In this document: in pieces, positions 21,801-35,094 of the stretch
Layout of the letters: each line of letters starts with the position of its first letter
How positions within the stretch are numbered: the first letter of the stretch is position 1
From: Ooceraea biroi
Lineage: Eukaryota > Arthropoda > Insecta > Hymenoptera > Formicidae
Direction of reading: 5' to 3'
Length of the DNA: 64,000 nt
Assembly (NCBI RefSeq): GCF_003672135.1
Contig: NC_039514.1
Coordinates: forward strand, 11,149,787-11,213,786
The notes under the pieces: model-generated
Told to the model about the DNA's origin: nothing
What the model saw: the letters and a program-made list of their open reading frames with translations, nothing else
The model's database searches: none
Translations under genes and position numbers: made by a program

Positions 21801-24338
21801 GTCGCGCTGGAAGCACCGAGAATCGAATATTGCATGCATAAATGCAAGCCTCTTTCTCCCTTCACCCTCTCACCCCGGTGGAAACAATGCAAAGGTCGGC
21901 ACTACATCACAAATGATAATTTGGCTAAACGCGAAGTCTGCGGTAACTCGTGATTAAGTCACCGATCCGAGATTAATAGAACGATCGTTATACGCTAAAG
22001 CAGGGTATTATAATGTTGGAACTTTATTTCGGTTTATCGAGAAACGCTCTGAGCGATTGCTCCGGCCGAGTTGAGATAATCGTTAATCGGATGATGGCTG
22101 TAACATTATCAAGTCCACTAGAACTATTGGAAAAGTTTAAGTGATAAACCTGAGATCTGACGAAGCTACGCACCAAGTGCCTCTATGATGGTGGATGAGC
22201 TAATAATCAAGTCAATCCGCGTCTGTTTCTGCCACATTAGAGGTTCGTGGAAATCGCGGACTCGATTTGACTCCTAAATTAAATTCTTGTGTTCCTGACA
22301 TGTAACGCATCTTCGATGCATCAAACGCAATATATTCAGATCTGCGATTAAAAGATTCAATTTTCCATTAAGTAGGTCGACTTTGTTCAAGGAAGTGTTC
22401 AAAGACGAGCGCATCAGGTTCCTCGCGCGGTTCATCGTCAATATATTCACCCTCGACTCTAACGCAAATGGATCATAAATCAACATACTCGGGAGAGATA
22501 AACCATGTATACGAAGAAGTTACGCTATCGAAAGCATCATCCAAGAGGCGACAATCAGGGATTATTGTCTTGTAGTGCAGCGCGACGTTGTCTGAAACGT
22601 GTTAATATTCGCGGTTTGTGTAGTGATCGGTATCGTAATCTTATATGTGATCGTAAGACGGAAATGTGTACAAGCGTCCGTGATAGCACGTATTGATTTT
22701 TATAATAAAAGACTATCTAATAATAAGTTTTCCTTGACAAAAAGTGGCATTCGCGTCACTTGCTCGTGGATGCACTATTTGTCTCTATTCGCCACGCAAA
22801 TAGCAGATGCTGTCGTAGATCGGATAAAAAATTCGGGCTTAAATATATTTTATAAGCGTTATAATCGGAAAATGTATTTTCAAACCACGTTAAATCCGTA
22901 TTCGAACAAACTGGAGATTATGCGTTACAAAGCTTCCCATAAGCTTTCCATAGCTCTGCAATACATAATCCCTCTTCTTCAAAAAATACGGATTTAAAGA
23001 GGAATTCAAGGTGAAAATAAGCTCTTTTTCAAATCAAGTAAATCCACGGCGGAAGAGACTGGATTTCTTTTGTTATCTCTCCTCTAGTTCGAGGAAATGC
23101 GTTCATTACAAATCGCAATGATGCGAAATTTCAATTACCGATACGCAGCATCGGAAGCATTATCAGCGATATCGAAAGGTTGTCTTGCCCCCGAGCGATA
23201 AAGAAACTAGGACACTCGAGTTATTGGGGAAGAATGACTTGACCGAGACGATTTTGTGATGCGACGCGACGCGATTTAAGTTTCGATCCTGCAGTTCGAA
23301 AAGTCTCGGACGTTTCGACGGCGCACAAAATTGTCACGCCAAAATCACGCTTCCGTTGTCCACGAGAAAAAGTTTTCGTGACAGACGTCAGCAGCTGACA
23401 TCACGCCGTTTCGGATACTGTCCTGTTTACAGCAAACGCTCTTTTTCAGAGTTTTTCGGCCGGCTCGTCCCGACGGAAGCTTCAAAAGCAAGACTTTTAA
23501 AAAATCGAAAATCTGCACACGTATGCGGACACGTACATCGACGAACGTGCCAGCGTGCATTCATCAATTGATTATTCTCGAGACGGAGAGTTATTTGATA
23601 GAACTAAACTTTTCTATGGTTCTAAATACAGTCTCTAATAATGATTTAACTTTTCTCATTAAAGATTTCGCGAAAGCCGTATACAAAATTCCGCGTAACG
23701 TCTAGTTTTAGACATTGACACTTTAAACGTTGCAACTTTGAAAATGCATACAGAAAGTTCTCCAAGTTAGAAAGATTCTAGAGATCGTATTTGAGACATT
23801 CCAAGTTGTCAGACGAGATTTGAAATCCGAATTCAGAAAATCAATTGTTTGGAAACCTTTTTCTCACGAGCTCATATTAGCCCGACGATTGCACGAAGAA
23901 AATAAAATGTTCCCTGTAGAGGAAATCTACTGTTTCGCTTCGATAAATCCATCAATAATTTTGTATTGTGTGTATTGTGGCAAGAGAGTGAGCGAATGGA
24001 ATATCGGTCAATCTTAAAACGAGGTAGACTCGTTACCGCGTGCCACTAACTATTTAACGGGATAAAACGGCAAATCAGTTAATTACACATTAACTGATCA
24101 TACGCATCGCTGATCATTTATTTGTTTTACGCATTATTCATATGTTTGAACGATTTTTCTCGGCTGATAATAAACATCTATATATATTATATATAACAAA
24201 TATCGCTTGGCAAAATGCAGCTACGATATTTTGATGTATTAATGTATCATGTGAAACATTGAAATGAGGAAAGAAATCGCACGCAAATAAATAACGCTCT
24301 TTTGAGTAATGTTTAATTTCTAGCGCGGGCGTGACTGT
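18887..24338. other. Gene-free stretch between lectin array and kinase exons
   Basis: No exon is recognised on either strand. Composition changes from AT-rich to CpG-rich near 19.9 kb. Open frames such as 22599-22997 (+, 132 codons, hydrophobic N-terminus) match nothing I recognise. If the Btk29A transcript continues leftward, this is intron; SH3, SH2 and kinase motifs were looked for among the longer frames and not found. Confidence 0.45.
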
Positions 24339-27300
24339 TTACGAATCTGCTGTTAAACGACCGTAATCCCGGGGGCTCTCGCGCTTAACATCGAAATGAG
24401 AAGCGTATCGATTGGCCAATGAGCCAATTATGACATTGGAAAAAGGCATGCGATATACTGTGGAATACGAACCGATCGTCGAGCGGCTTTGGGATTGGAT
24501 TATCGGATTGTTGTTCGCCTCGGCATTCTGCGTCGATTGCGAGCGATGATCGGACATGATTATGGAGTTGTTCACGGTGCCGCCGGATATCGACGTCGTC
24601 GAGGACGGATTCGTAGCGTTCGCAGCTGGCTTCGTGGACCAGGAACTGCAAGTGTCGCAGCCTTCGGCAGAGCGTGTCGATAATCGGCAGCAGGACCAGC
24701 GCTTCCCGCTCCAGAGGCCCGCGTGGTAACGTCCGCTCAGGCCCGAGTTCTCGCTGCATACTACGAAAAGTACGGGTAAAAGCTCGCAAATCGGTCTCAA
24801 GCATGATGCATCGTGCTTCAAGTGACAGACCGCGCGCGCCAGCAGTGAAATCGCATCTTCTTTCTCGCAACGACGTGAAACGCGCATGACCGAGTGCCAC
24901 GGAATATATCCCACAGAATTTAATATTGACTTAACCCTTTCCAACCATTGCAATGCATGAATGTTGAGTTTACTGCAACTTATAATGCGTTTTCGAGCGA
25001 GGCGATAGCACTTGGATCCCAGCGTCACTCTTGTGCATTATCACATAAAAATCGCAACGTTTATCAGTTTATTTAAATATTTAATATATAATACATGTAT
25101 AAGATTTCTTTTGCTTGCAAGAAAACCTGAGAGCTAAGGCAATCGATATTAAACGGAGAGAAGTACGATTGTACTGTATCAAAACCTCTATACAGTCGAT
25201 ATATTTGAAAGCCTATAGTCGAAAGGAAGATAATAGAGGATCGATCTCTACTTGTCGCTGGGCTGGAAGAAGCGTCCACGAGAAGCGAAATTCGCTCGAA
25301 ATCCGAATTAAATATAAATGCAAAGGAAAAAAAAACGGGAAGAGTGCGAAGCTTACCAGCACGTATCGCGCGTATCCATTCGGCACGGTCCTGCTCGCGA
25401 GTGGCGAGGAGATAGAGCGTGTACTCTTGTCCAGCCTCGCGATATCCCACCTGGAAAGGCAGTCCGCATGGTATCCCGCTGCTTCCACCGCCCGCATCGC
25501 CGCCACCCGCCGCGTCGCCGACGCCGCCTCCGCCACCAGTGCTACCATTTCCGAGGCTGGCCGTTTCCACCACGTGGACGTTCTCCACGGCGATCCGCCC
25601 GCGTTCCTTGCGACGCTGTAACAAACGACAAACCCGTGAGTAACATTCAACAGTCAACTCATGACGAATGGCAACGGTTTTTGCTTCTAGGAGATCTACT
25701 TTGGGGAGCTACCATCTAAATTAAATGGATATGCGTTTAAGTATTAAGGATGTATAAAGTACTTCAAGTAGAGACATTTGCGCACATCATACTTAATGAT
25801 CTCTAAAACGATTAGATTCACGTTTTACAAATTTGCAAATACAAGTACAAGAAATGTGTACGTTTGTACACAAAGCACTATTTGAAGTAGCTTATAAATT
25901 TATATCGATTACATCAGGACGGCCCTGGTGCACGACTGCATCATTGATTTTAACGACAAAGTGAAATTGCAATAAGAATTCGTGCTACAATAGCGGTGAA
26001 TCGAATATCGATATGGCATAGATACGTCTCAGATGTGAAAAAGTAATTTACGAGCGCGAATGGAACCGAACGACCTTCCCCGGGGATATTCATAGTACGG
26101 AATTCGTGATATGGGTCCGCGCAACATGGATTTCCCATCCGACGAGACGAACGATCTAATCGAGTAGAGGAGAGCAAAAAGCTCGAAACGGGAAGGGAGA
26201 CTCGGGCGAAACTTTCTTTACCTCCACGTTGTACGATGGATCTCGCGACGCGGTGAACACGATGACTCCGACCAAGTCGCCTATCTCCGAGGATCCAAAG
26301 GATCAGCACGTGTATTGCAGTATTCCTGGGATCGGTGCGCGATAAACGTCCAGACGAAGGGATCTCTCTCTCCGAAGCGAGAAAAAGGCAGAGATCTCAC
26401 AATGGATCTCCGATCGCTGGCGACGTCCTGCGAGAATCGACCGACCGATACACTCGATCCGCTCGACTCGCGGATCAGGATTACATAAGACCTGAACGAA
26501 GCGCGGAATCAGTTTAGAATCAGGATGCGACCGTTACGTCGAGGACCAAGACGCGGTTGCTCCCACACTCGCTCTTGACGATAGATTAAAACGTCATAGA
26601 CTCGTCCGGGGGACCATCAACTCGCGGAAGGACGACCAGCGGAAACGGGAGAGCGACGTGGGTTCGCCGTCGAGACTGACTCTGAGCGACGACCGACCGA
26701 CTGAGCGAGCGAACAGCATCAGGAATCCAACGACGGAGGAGCGGAAGAAAGGATGAAGAGGAAGAGGAGGAGGAGGAGGAGACAGGATGGAGAACCCGTG
26801 CGGGGCGCCTGCGCCACTAATTTTACACACGGTATCGCGGTGGTGCACGTTATCCGCACCATCCCCTACTGAAAGCGGCCCGGTCCACCTACCTAACAGC
26901 CCGCTTAGCTACGAAGATAGCTATTGCTACCAGTGACGACCGCACGCGGTCACCGAGCCGATAGTTACCGGTTACCACCCCGCTCGTCGTCCTCGAGATC
27001 GAAGAGATCATCGTGCTGTCGCGACAAAGACGAGATTAACCCTTCCATCCCGGACACCCATCATCGACGAAAATTACATCAGCACCAGAATCGCATTGCG
27101 ATCGTCGTAGACGCGAGAGAATCGATCGTAGTAGTTAGCGCGTAATTGATAACTTAATGGCTAATTAGAAGAATTCATTTGTATAAGATACGTTTTTATT
27201 TCTATCCTCTTATTGTTTGAATTCGCTTCGAGTTTTCCACGAGATCGATAGTACACTAAATCTCGCACGAGTTGTGAATCGAGCAGAGAGAGAGAGAGAG

Positions 27301-27835
27301 AGAAAAAGAGGAAAAGATGATAGATGCTTCCTATGCGCCTCGTGCACATCCGATTGTCCATGATAACGCTACGTTATGATTTACGGCTGCATTTTCAACG
27401 TAACTGCAATTATATATTTTCTATATTTTATTGTTTCCTTTTCTTCTTTCATGCAGAGTTTCTATTCATAGTAACTGCAATTTCGTGACAAGGGCGTTAC
27501 GTTTGCGGTAGATCATAAGGGGCAGACCAAAATACTATCATGCCCCCACATGGAAACACGAAGCTTGAATGAAAATCGAATGTTTATGTTGGACTTCTCG
27601 CTTCAACTTTCATCATGGGATCACGGGAGAATAAACAAATAAAGGAATAAATTTCGGAAGTACTCACCTCGCCGTCCCCATCGTAGTAGATGAGATAATG
27701 CTTCGTCAGCACGAACCACCGTTGCTTGTAATTGACGGGAGTGAAGCGTTTCTTGTTCTGCGAGCGTTTTATCATGAATCCTTGCCGGATAACATCGCCG
27801 CCTTTTGACTCTAGCTTCCCATCTTTCCCTGCCAT
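24339..27835 (-). CDS. Btk29A: Tec-family tyrosine kinase Btk29A, 5' coding exons (PH and BTK-motif part)
   Basis: Three exons are seen. Exon 1 (27668-27835, 56 codons) starts MAGKDGK and encodes the first PH-domain strands, GFMIKRSQNKKRFTPVNYKQ, then RWFVLTKHYLIYYDGDGE. Exon 2 (25357-25615) continues the PH domain: RRKERGRIAVENVHVVE, a glycine-rich loop, LPFQVGY, YTLYLLA and RAEWIRAIRA. Exon 3 starts at 24760 and completes the zinc-binding BTK motif, H155-x10-C166-C167-x9-C177, the same spacing as human BTK. After this the frame becomes Ser/Asn-rich and stays open to 24339; the donor is uncertain. SH3, SH2 and kinase domains are not seen. Either they lie left of the window across a very long intron, or a PH-only isoform ends here. 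Tec kinases act at membranes downstream of PI3-kinase and Src. Confidence 0.78.
26752..26783. repeat. GGA/GAA-rich simple repeat
   Basis: A run of GAAGAGGAGGAGGAGG-type triplets lies in the Btk29A first coding intron. It produces a spurious proline-rich frame on the minus strand. Confidence 0.6.
27283..27302. repeat. (GA)n microsatellite
   Basis: About ten GA units in the Btk29A intron. Confidence 0.75.
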
Positions 27836-29102
27836 CACAGATGGCGGGCCTCCATGGCAACAATAAAGATAAGAATTTATTAGAAATTTTATGCTTCAAT
27901 GCATACGTACTGAGCACAGAGTCAGAATTCATACGTTGCATGATTATTCAACTTTGACACCTGTCCGGGCAAAACACACGAGGAAAAGTTTATATGTATA
28001 TAACCTTTCCGCGAACATACCATGTATGTATATACTGAAATTTTCTTGTGATCGGGCTTAGTTTTTCGTGTCAGGACCATTCGGCGATAACGGATGCAGG
28101 TGGCTAAATATAGTACGATGAAATCATCTTCCTTCTGCAACTCGTTTCCTGCCGTGTAATTCGACTCGCGTGTCAATTACCGGGCGATTATCAATTTTAT
28201 CGCGGCCGCGGGAACGCCTGCACCCACGCACCAACTGAGCGGAATTGAAAGAAAACGCGGCCGGATGCGGCCGAGATCGCAGAAGGTGTCAGTGCACGAC
28301 GAAGCAGCGCGAGGATACGTGCGACCGTTCTAACGTTTGATAATTCGAATTCCGCACGAGAATCCGGAGCTTGGCGGCGTTTACGGTCGCGCCGGCGACA
28401 TTTCGGGCGAGATTTTGGTGCTTACCATGCAGCGTACGCGCGCTACCACCTCGCGATCCCAACACTTGTCAAAACCATGACCGGCGCCCAAACAAAGAAT
28501 TCACGTGGAACGGCCGCATACACACACTGACAATCTGTCAAACGAAGACGTCTCGCGGCGACGTCCGGAATTTGCGAGATATCAGGAAATGCCGCACTAC
28601 GTTATCCAACATGGCTGCCGAACAGTCACGAATAAAGAAACGCGCGCGACGAGCGAGACGCGAACGTCCACTCTCTCGATATTTTTAACCTTACTTGACG
28701 TTGAGAAAAATTGGCAAGAATTTTCTCGACGTGGGCTATGCGAGAAATCGTCAAACGTGCTCGACATGGAATACTTTTTGATTCGCGACACCTGGAACGC
28801 GACAAAATGGCGAACTAGAAAAGCGGCTACCTTCACCCTGGTTGTTTTGCTTTACTTTGCGAGGCATTTACGCGCCCGTTCGTAACCTTCGAGAAACATT
28901 CGAAAACGTGTCGCGGGGAAAAATTCTTTCAGTAGCGCTCAGAAATAATATGAAAAGAGAAAATGTGAATAATTCCACATGCATTTGATACGTATTAATG
29001 AGACGCTACCTAACCTATCCGTATGTTTTGTTTAACTCGTCGTCGGCGAGTTGAGTTATCGTTAATCGCCATTCGCTTACGGTTAACGAAATATCGTGAG
29101 AC
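27836..29102. other. CpG-rich intergenic region between Btk29A and MED7
   Basis: No exon is recognised. CpG and GC content peak at about 28.2-28.7 kb. The divergent start codons at 27835 (-) and 29103 (+) mean this stretch probably holds both promoters and 5' untranslated sequence, although Btk29A may have further upstream exons. Confidence 0.4.
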
Positions 29103-30078
29103 ATGTCTGCCCCCGAAGCGATACAAGTGAGTTCCTTACCGTTACCGCCCGTCCAGTACATCAATTTGTACACGGACGAGAATGTACGCCGTGGACGAGC
29201 CCCACGTCCACCGCCGCCGATCCACGATAGTTACTCCATGTTCGGCAATGTGTTCAACGCGGACGATACGATTATTAGACCGTTGGAGGCTCAGGGCATC
29301 AAAAGACTGTACCCGCAACACTTCGATCGTCGACGTGAATTGAAGAAACTCAATCACTCTCTGCTCGTGAATTTCTTGGATCTGATTGATTTGCTTGTCC
29401 AGTGTCCCGACAGTCCGCGACGAGCGGAAAAGGTGTGCGTTTTGTATTCTTCAATCGAGCGAGTAAAAAATATGATCAACAGCAAACAAGTTTGATATTA
29501 ATCACCAATAGAATTTTATTTGTGGTAACAATATAATTTACAGAAATTCTAACACTGCCTTTGAAATATTAACATCGATACTTGATATTTCTACAGGTCG
29601 AAGATTTGAGTTTGTTATTTATTCATATTCATCATCTGCTGAATGAATTCAGACCACACCAGGCCAGAGAAACGTTGCGAGTTATGATGGAGCTACAGAA
29701 AAGACAACGCATGGAAACAGCACTGCGTTTCCAGAAGCACCTTGAAAAAGTATGTATATACACACACACACACACACACACATATTGTACATTTAATATG
29801 TAAAATGCACGTTGGAAATCTTAACTTTTGTAATGTTCGTACATGTTATTCGTGTATTGTGCATTAAATTGTTTCAGGTTCAAGAAATCTTGCAACACGC
29901 CTTACAAATGCTTCCAGACACTTCAGAATTAGACTCGAAACTCGCAATAAACACAGACGCGATGGAATCTGTGGACAACTTGGGATTCGAGCAGCAGACC
30001 CAGGATCCTTGTAGCCCAAGCGATCGTATCATGTGCAAAGTGATAGACGATATGATCTCGTCAAATGGACTATTTTAA
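29103..30078 (+). CDS. MED7: Mediator complex subunit 7
   Basis: Exons 29103-29432, 29597-29749 and 29878-30078 join in phase 0 to give 227 residues, close to animal MED7. Exon 1 encodes the conserved N-terminus: LPPVQYINLYTDENVRRG, PRPPPPIHDSYSMFGN, IIRPLEAQGIKRLYP and HSLLVNFLDLIDLLVQ. Exon 2 carries HHLLNEFRPHQARETLRVMM and ELQKRQRMETALRFQKHLEK, the helical region that in known Mediator structures pairs with MED21. Exon 3 is the variable acidic tail. MED7 belongs to the middle module of Mediator and supports RNA polymerase II transcription in the nucleus. The gene is convergent with API5. Confidence 0.95.
29761..29782. repeat. (CA)n microsatellite in MED7 intron 2
   Basis: Eleven CA units directly after the 5' splice site of the second intron, within a TATATA context. 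Confidence 0.75.
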
Positions 30079-30401
30079 GACATATAGTTACTCTGGTCGC
30101 TTCACTATTATATCAACCATGTACATTATTAGTAATAATTATGATGATGAAGTGTGATCTTTTTTTAAACTGTTACATGTAAGTGTTATTATGTTTACTA
30201 AGATATTCTTGACAATATTAAAGTAACTTTAGAATTAGAACTTGTATTTTAAATGTATCCTCATTACATTCTCTTCTATCCTGTTATATCTCTGTAGAAA
30301 TACTCACAAAACTCAGAAAATTATAATAGTCGCTTGGATTTTAATAATTTATTATCAGTTTATTAAGGAAGTACATAATTTTCGTGTGATCAATAATGTT
30401 T

Positions 30402-30407
30402 AATAAA
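30402..30407 (+). terminator. Candidate poly(A) signal of MED7
   Basis: The first AATAAA hexamer seen downstream of the MED7 stop, 324 bp after it. An ATTAAA near 30217 is a nearer alternative. Confidence 0.35.
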
Positions 30408-30562
30408 TTTAATAAGATCGGGATTCTATCATATACATGTGATTGTGTAACTCTAGCGCGCATTTAATCATATAAATTAATATGTGACTATGTATATTAT
30501 ATTCTTACATATTACATGTGATATAAAATTTTTAATGCACGACAAATTAGACAAATATAGGC

Positions 30563-30602
30563 GTATATATATATGTGTATATATATATACACACACACAC
30601 AT
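30563..30602. repeat. (TA)n/(CA)n microsatellite
   Basis: Alternating TA followed by CA units between the convergent MED7 and API5 genes. Confidence 0.7.
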
Positions 30603-30735
30603 GCGTAGACAGTTTATACTTTGAGCTTGCTTTGAGAACAGTTGCTCGCTTATTAAAATCTAGTTTGTCTTAACATAACTTTCTTATTGCATTTATTGGG
30701 TAAAAAGACACCAAGAGCAATATTAAATAATATTA

Positions 30736-30741
30736 TTTATT
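30736..30741 (-). terminator. Candidate distal poly(A) signal of API5
   Basis: AATAAA on the minus strand about 1.57 kb beyond the API5 stop codon. Nearer hexamers exist (for example around 31270), so the true end is uncertain. Confidence 0.25.
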
Positions 30742-32309
30742 GAAATAAATTGAAACAATCACAAGTTGCAAATAACACAAAATCTTTTTACATGATAACG
30801 GATAGGGAGAAAGGAGAAGATGGAACGATACCTTTGAACTCACCTCACAACACCGCGATCGCCAAGAAGATATATATTATATGATAATGAACATAACAAT
30901 ATCATCGGTTCCTGCAAAGAAATTAATAATTAGTTCCCACGATTGGCATCCACTTCCGCATGTATCTCCGAGAGAACTCTGTAATAAAAAAAGAACGTAT
31001 ATGCATATATACGTATATATACGTTTGCGATACTGGCCCGTCTTCCATTCCCAAGACTCGCATTAGCGTAAATTGCCTGTAAAAGAAAACGCAATATGAT
31101 AATTGCTGCCCCTGTTGCTTTCCAATCCTGCTTATCGAAGAAACACAGAGCCACGAAATCAATTGTTTTAATCGAAAACTTACATCACGTATCCCAAATT
31201 ATTTTACTCGATTTTTACGATAGAAAAATTTAAAGTACGTATAACACATATTAAAAGCAATATCTGAAAGTTTTATTATTCTTTCGTTGGAAATATGTAA
31301 ATTTTTTAAAAATAATGGTATACGTATATATTATTTTTGCAGATGGCACATTGCGTGGCCTCCGATGTTACTTCGATCAAAATTATTTTTATACATGGCC
31401 GCTTGCGAGTTCCTCCACACACACACACACATGCGTCCCGATCCTGCTAACAAATATTAACAAATATAAAAAGTTGGGAGATGGGAAAGGCTTATTTAGG
31501 AATGGGTATAGGAGATTGCATTTTTGCATTTTTCTGATGCTTCGATGAAGCTTCTTGACGAGATAAAAGCTGCCCATTTCCACAAGCTTCTGTAACTAAG
31601 ACACTACATGTTGTCTTGTGGATCAGTTGCATGGTTTGAAATCTGATTGCGTTGTCGGTAAATATTATTCTCATTTGTGCATAATCATCCTTTTTTACTT
31701 TCGCTTCGGTCTCCTCAAATAATTATCTTGACGGAATTCATGACACGCTCCAAGATATCTTCTTTCTTCCTTCTCCGTGTACTCCCATCATTATCGTATC
31801 CTTAAAATCAGTTGATCGTATTGTGTCTCTTTCCCGGGTTTCTCAATACGTCCCCATATGTTGCATCGTTTGTACACGTGCTCTTGAAAGTTTTATATAT
31901 GCTTCGAATACTTTTGAATCATCTTCTTCAGTTTATCGCGGAGAAGTCATAAATCAGGAAATTACAATTGTTCATCGTCTCTTATTTCTCTTGCTTTTCT
32001 TTCTCTTTTGATCAATTCTTCCTTTATATATTATCTATCTCTTTTTCTCCAATCTCATAAGTCACTAGTAAATATTTAGAACATTGTTGATTTTCCGTTT
32101 CTTCCTACATAATCTGTCCAAATGTTATGTCTCCGTTATAAGTTATGATGCAGTTCCAATATAGAGTCATTATGCTTGTGAAAAGATATTAGATTTTGTG
32201 ATATCACTTTTTTGAAAAAACTTTTTGTCAATTTCACGATGCAGATGATCATTCGTGTGGTAAGTTTACTTCTGGCTGGTTTCAATTTATCAGTGAATTA
32301 GTTGTGTAA
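30742..32309. other. Non-coding stretch downstream of API5
   Basis: No exon is recognised. It probably contains API5 3' untranslated sequence (minus strand) and intergenic DNA, with a short CA repeat at 31415-31432. Confidence 0.4.
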
Positions 32310-35094
32310 TTAATAAAAATTTTTTCGCCATGGACCACGACCTCTTGATCTGAATCCACCTCTTCCACCAGGTCTGTTATTCTTAAATCTACCGCGTCCT
32401 AAAAATCAAGTCAATTCAATAAATCAACAAATTAATAAATAATCGCGAGCAAATCTTTATCTCTTTACGTTTCAATATAGCAAATATTCTTTACCGTAAT
32501 TTGATATGTTGGAGCTATATTTGCCACTCGGAGGTGTATATATTTCTCTTTTGCTGCTTCTATCTTCCTTCATACGTTTATTCGAACCATTGCCGTTTCC
32601 AAATGTAATTGGCGTGTGTCTCTTCTGAGCAGAGCTTTTCTCGTTCTAACACAGACAAAACAGATAAAATTGAAATAAAATACACAGTAAATACACATAC
32701 GAAACATTTAATCTCTATAATAACAAAAAATTAATTACCTTTTTATCGTTAGAAGGCGTCTTCCATGAAAGATGTATTACACTCTTAAAACTAGGAGGCG
32801 AATGAAACAGATCTTTTATTAAGGTGTTGATATTGTTGGTTGTTTTTAATGCCACAACCTTCAACTGATTTTCCTCAGATTTCAATTCTTCCTCAGTCTT
32901 CCCGCTAATAGCTTCGCGCAGCTTCTTTATGTAACCTTGAATACCTCTTGCAAAGTACTGTAATCTTAATCGGAATTCCTTAAGCTGTTCCGGATCCTTT
33001 ATCAGAAATTCAGGTGTCTGCTTGCACAATTTATGAAAGGCGTACATTAAACATTCCACATGACTAAACTGTAGCTTTGGTACATCAGTAACTTCCGCGA
33101 CTGGGGGAAGCGGCATGTACGTCTAAAAAAACAACAAAATAAGTAAAAAGTAAGCTAGGAAAAAAATTTGTTCGATACAGTACACAAGCATGATAACGGA
33201 GGCAAATTACTTACGATAAGAGTGTTGTAAAGCTGTTGAACTTTTTCGTCAGGTTTTTCAATAGTCCCGCAAAACACAGCTAATTCAGCGAGCAATTTCA
33301 ACAGTTCCAATTGAATATCCCTGCCATCCGGAGAAGTCATCAAGGAAAGATGTGGTAAGACTTGCACGCAAATGTACGAAACAAATTTCGATGAATCCGT
33401 CTGAGACTGAAAAGGATTCGGTAAAATATAAAACATTAAATATTATTTCAAAAAGGTAAAAAAAATATAACAAGACAAAAGATGTATGTACATACACTGA
33501 AAAATGGAAGAGCATGTTTGATGCATTGAACCAATCTATTCCACTGCTCAATGTTGGTGTGTTTAAAAGGTACGGATAATTCAGCTTGCTCTATCGTAAT
33601 GTCGACCAATTCCTGTTGACCAGTCACAGTTGAACCCAATCTAGTCCACGCAAGAATGTCCATAATATTGTGAAATTCATCCGCAGTTACATCCTGCACG
33701 AACGAATACATTATTTGTTTGCAACTGGATATACGTACGCGCATTATTGTAGAAACTAATAGAAAATTATCGAAAACTGAAAATTACCTGCAAGACTTTT
33801 TTACATTCGGCGATCAGCAAATCCTCTGGTTCCTTCGTAATAACGTCGTGTCCTATCGCTTTAAGCTTAGTAGCTAGGAATTTTATGCAACGTTCCCTCG
33901 TGCCATCGTCGCCGTTAATAATCTGGCTGAAAAATCCATTTAAAGTGCCTGCAAGCGCAGAATTGTTTTAATTATGCGACACGTTGTGTAAATTTAATAT
34001 AAATTAATCAACAAGTCTTAACATTATATCGCTATTAATTAATAATATTAATGATTTATTGAATTATACCTTTTGGATCACTTTTCATGAGTGACATAAT
34101 ACTGTTGTGTACAACCGCTAGTTCTGAAGAATCTTCAGCTTGCAATAACTGTGCCAAGATATCTGCAATTCTCGCCGTGTGTTCTTTATTGTCCTTACAA
34201 AGAGCCGGTAAATCCTTAATAGCTTGTTTACGAATCTGTAAAAAGTAATACATGTATGAGATCTATCTATGCTTGATATGAAAGCATTAAAAATCTTCTT
34301 TCCAGAATTACATGAAGAAAAGAGATAAAAAATCGATATTTAAACACTTACAGCCATGTCCTCATCTTCGCACAAGTCTAAATGGGCATCTATAGCCTGA
34401 TCCGCTAGTGTTGGAAAGTGCTTGAAGAATCGCGCAATAAATTGCGATGCCAGCCGTTTCTCCTTGGGTGATCCCTTAACTGCCGTCAAGATTTCCAAGT
34501 ATTCTTTTTGATGCTACAATATGTATACAAGTAACAATGTTATAAACAATAACGATTCACCTGTACGTGATAAAGTTTTCTCATCCATTGCTATAAAGTT
34601 AAAATAATTTCATCGCCTTAAACAAACTAAGATGTTGATATAAATTATCAGAAATTGTTTAAGAAATTCTTTAATAATCAGGAGTAAGCTGCTGCGACAC
34701 AGTACTGTCCACATGTAACATGTTATCTTTATTCAACATTCAGGGAGCAATAAAGAATGACGCTCGCGTCGTTGCGAGCGCCAAGTGAAACAACACCATG
34801 CCCTTCTTTGAATGATTTTAGCCGTGCAACGTTTAGATATGTGAGGCGTAATAACATTGTTGCAACATTTTACGATATATTTCGCGCAGCGCAAGAGTAC
34901 TTTTGCACAAACAATACTTATTAACAAAACTAAACGTTAAACGTAGGGACGCGTGGGACGAACTCTTGTCGGCTATATTTAACCGAGTGATCAGTCGAGA
35001 TAACCAATGCGGCACGTACCTGCCCCAACTTATCCTTAGCATCAGCAAGTATGCCGAAATTCTTGTACAACTTCTCAATACTGTCCGTGCTCAT
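32310..35094 (-). CDS. API5: Apoptosis inhibitor 5 (API5/AAC-11)
   Basis: Nine exons: 35020-35094, 34352-34513, 34070-34235, 33788-33948, 33496-33693, 33215-33406, 32739-33122, 32495-32645 and 32310-32398. All junctions keep frame, and the product is 525 residues, almost the same as human API5 (524). It starts MSTDSIEKLYKNFGILADAK. Residues 1 to about 450 are the helical HEAT/ARM-like repeat region; the leucine-zipper region includes RLRLQYFARGIQGYIKKLRE (369-388). NKRMKEDRSSKR is a likely nuclear signal, and the C-terminus is Arg/Gly-rich (PGGRGGFRSRGRGPWRK). API5 is a nuclear survival factor that limits E2F1-driven death and Acinus cleavage. It lies head to head with the Abp1 gene. Confidence 0.96.

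Noticed and set aside
22599..22997. 132-codon plus-strand frame with hydrophobic N-terminus
   Set aside because: No family recognised, no splice or promoter context and no paralogue in the window. Kept only as a remark in the gene-free entry.
25115..25719. Plus-strand frames of 130-170 codons, proline/histidine-rich
   Set aside because: They are opposite the Gly-rich PH-domain exon of Btk29A; antisense shadows.
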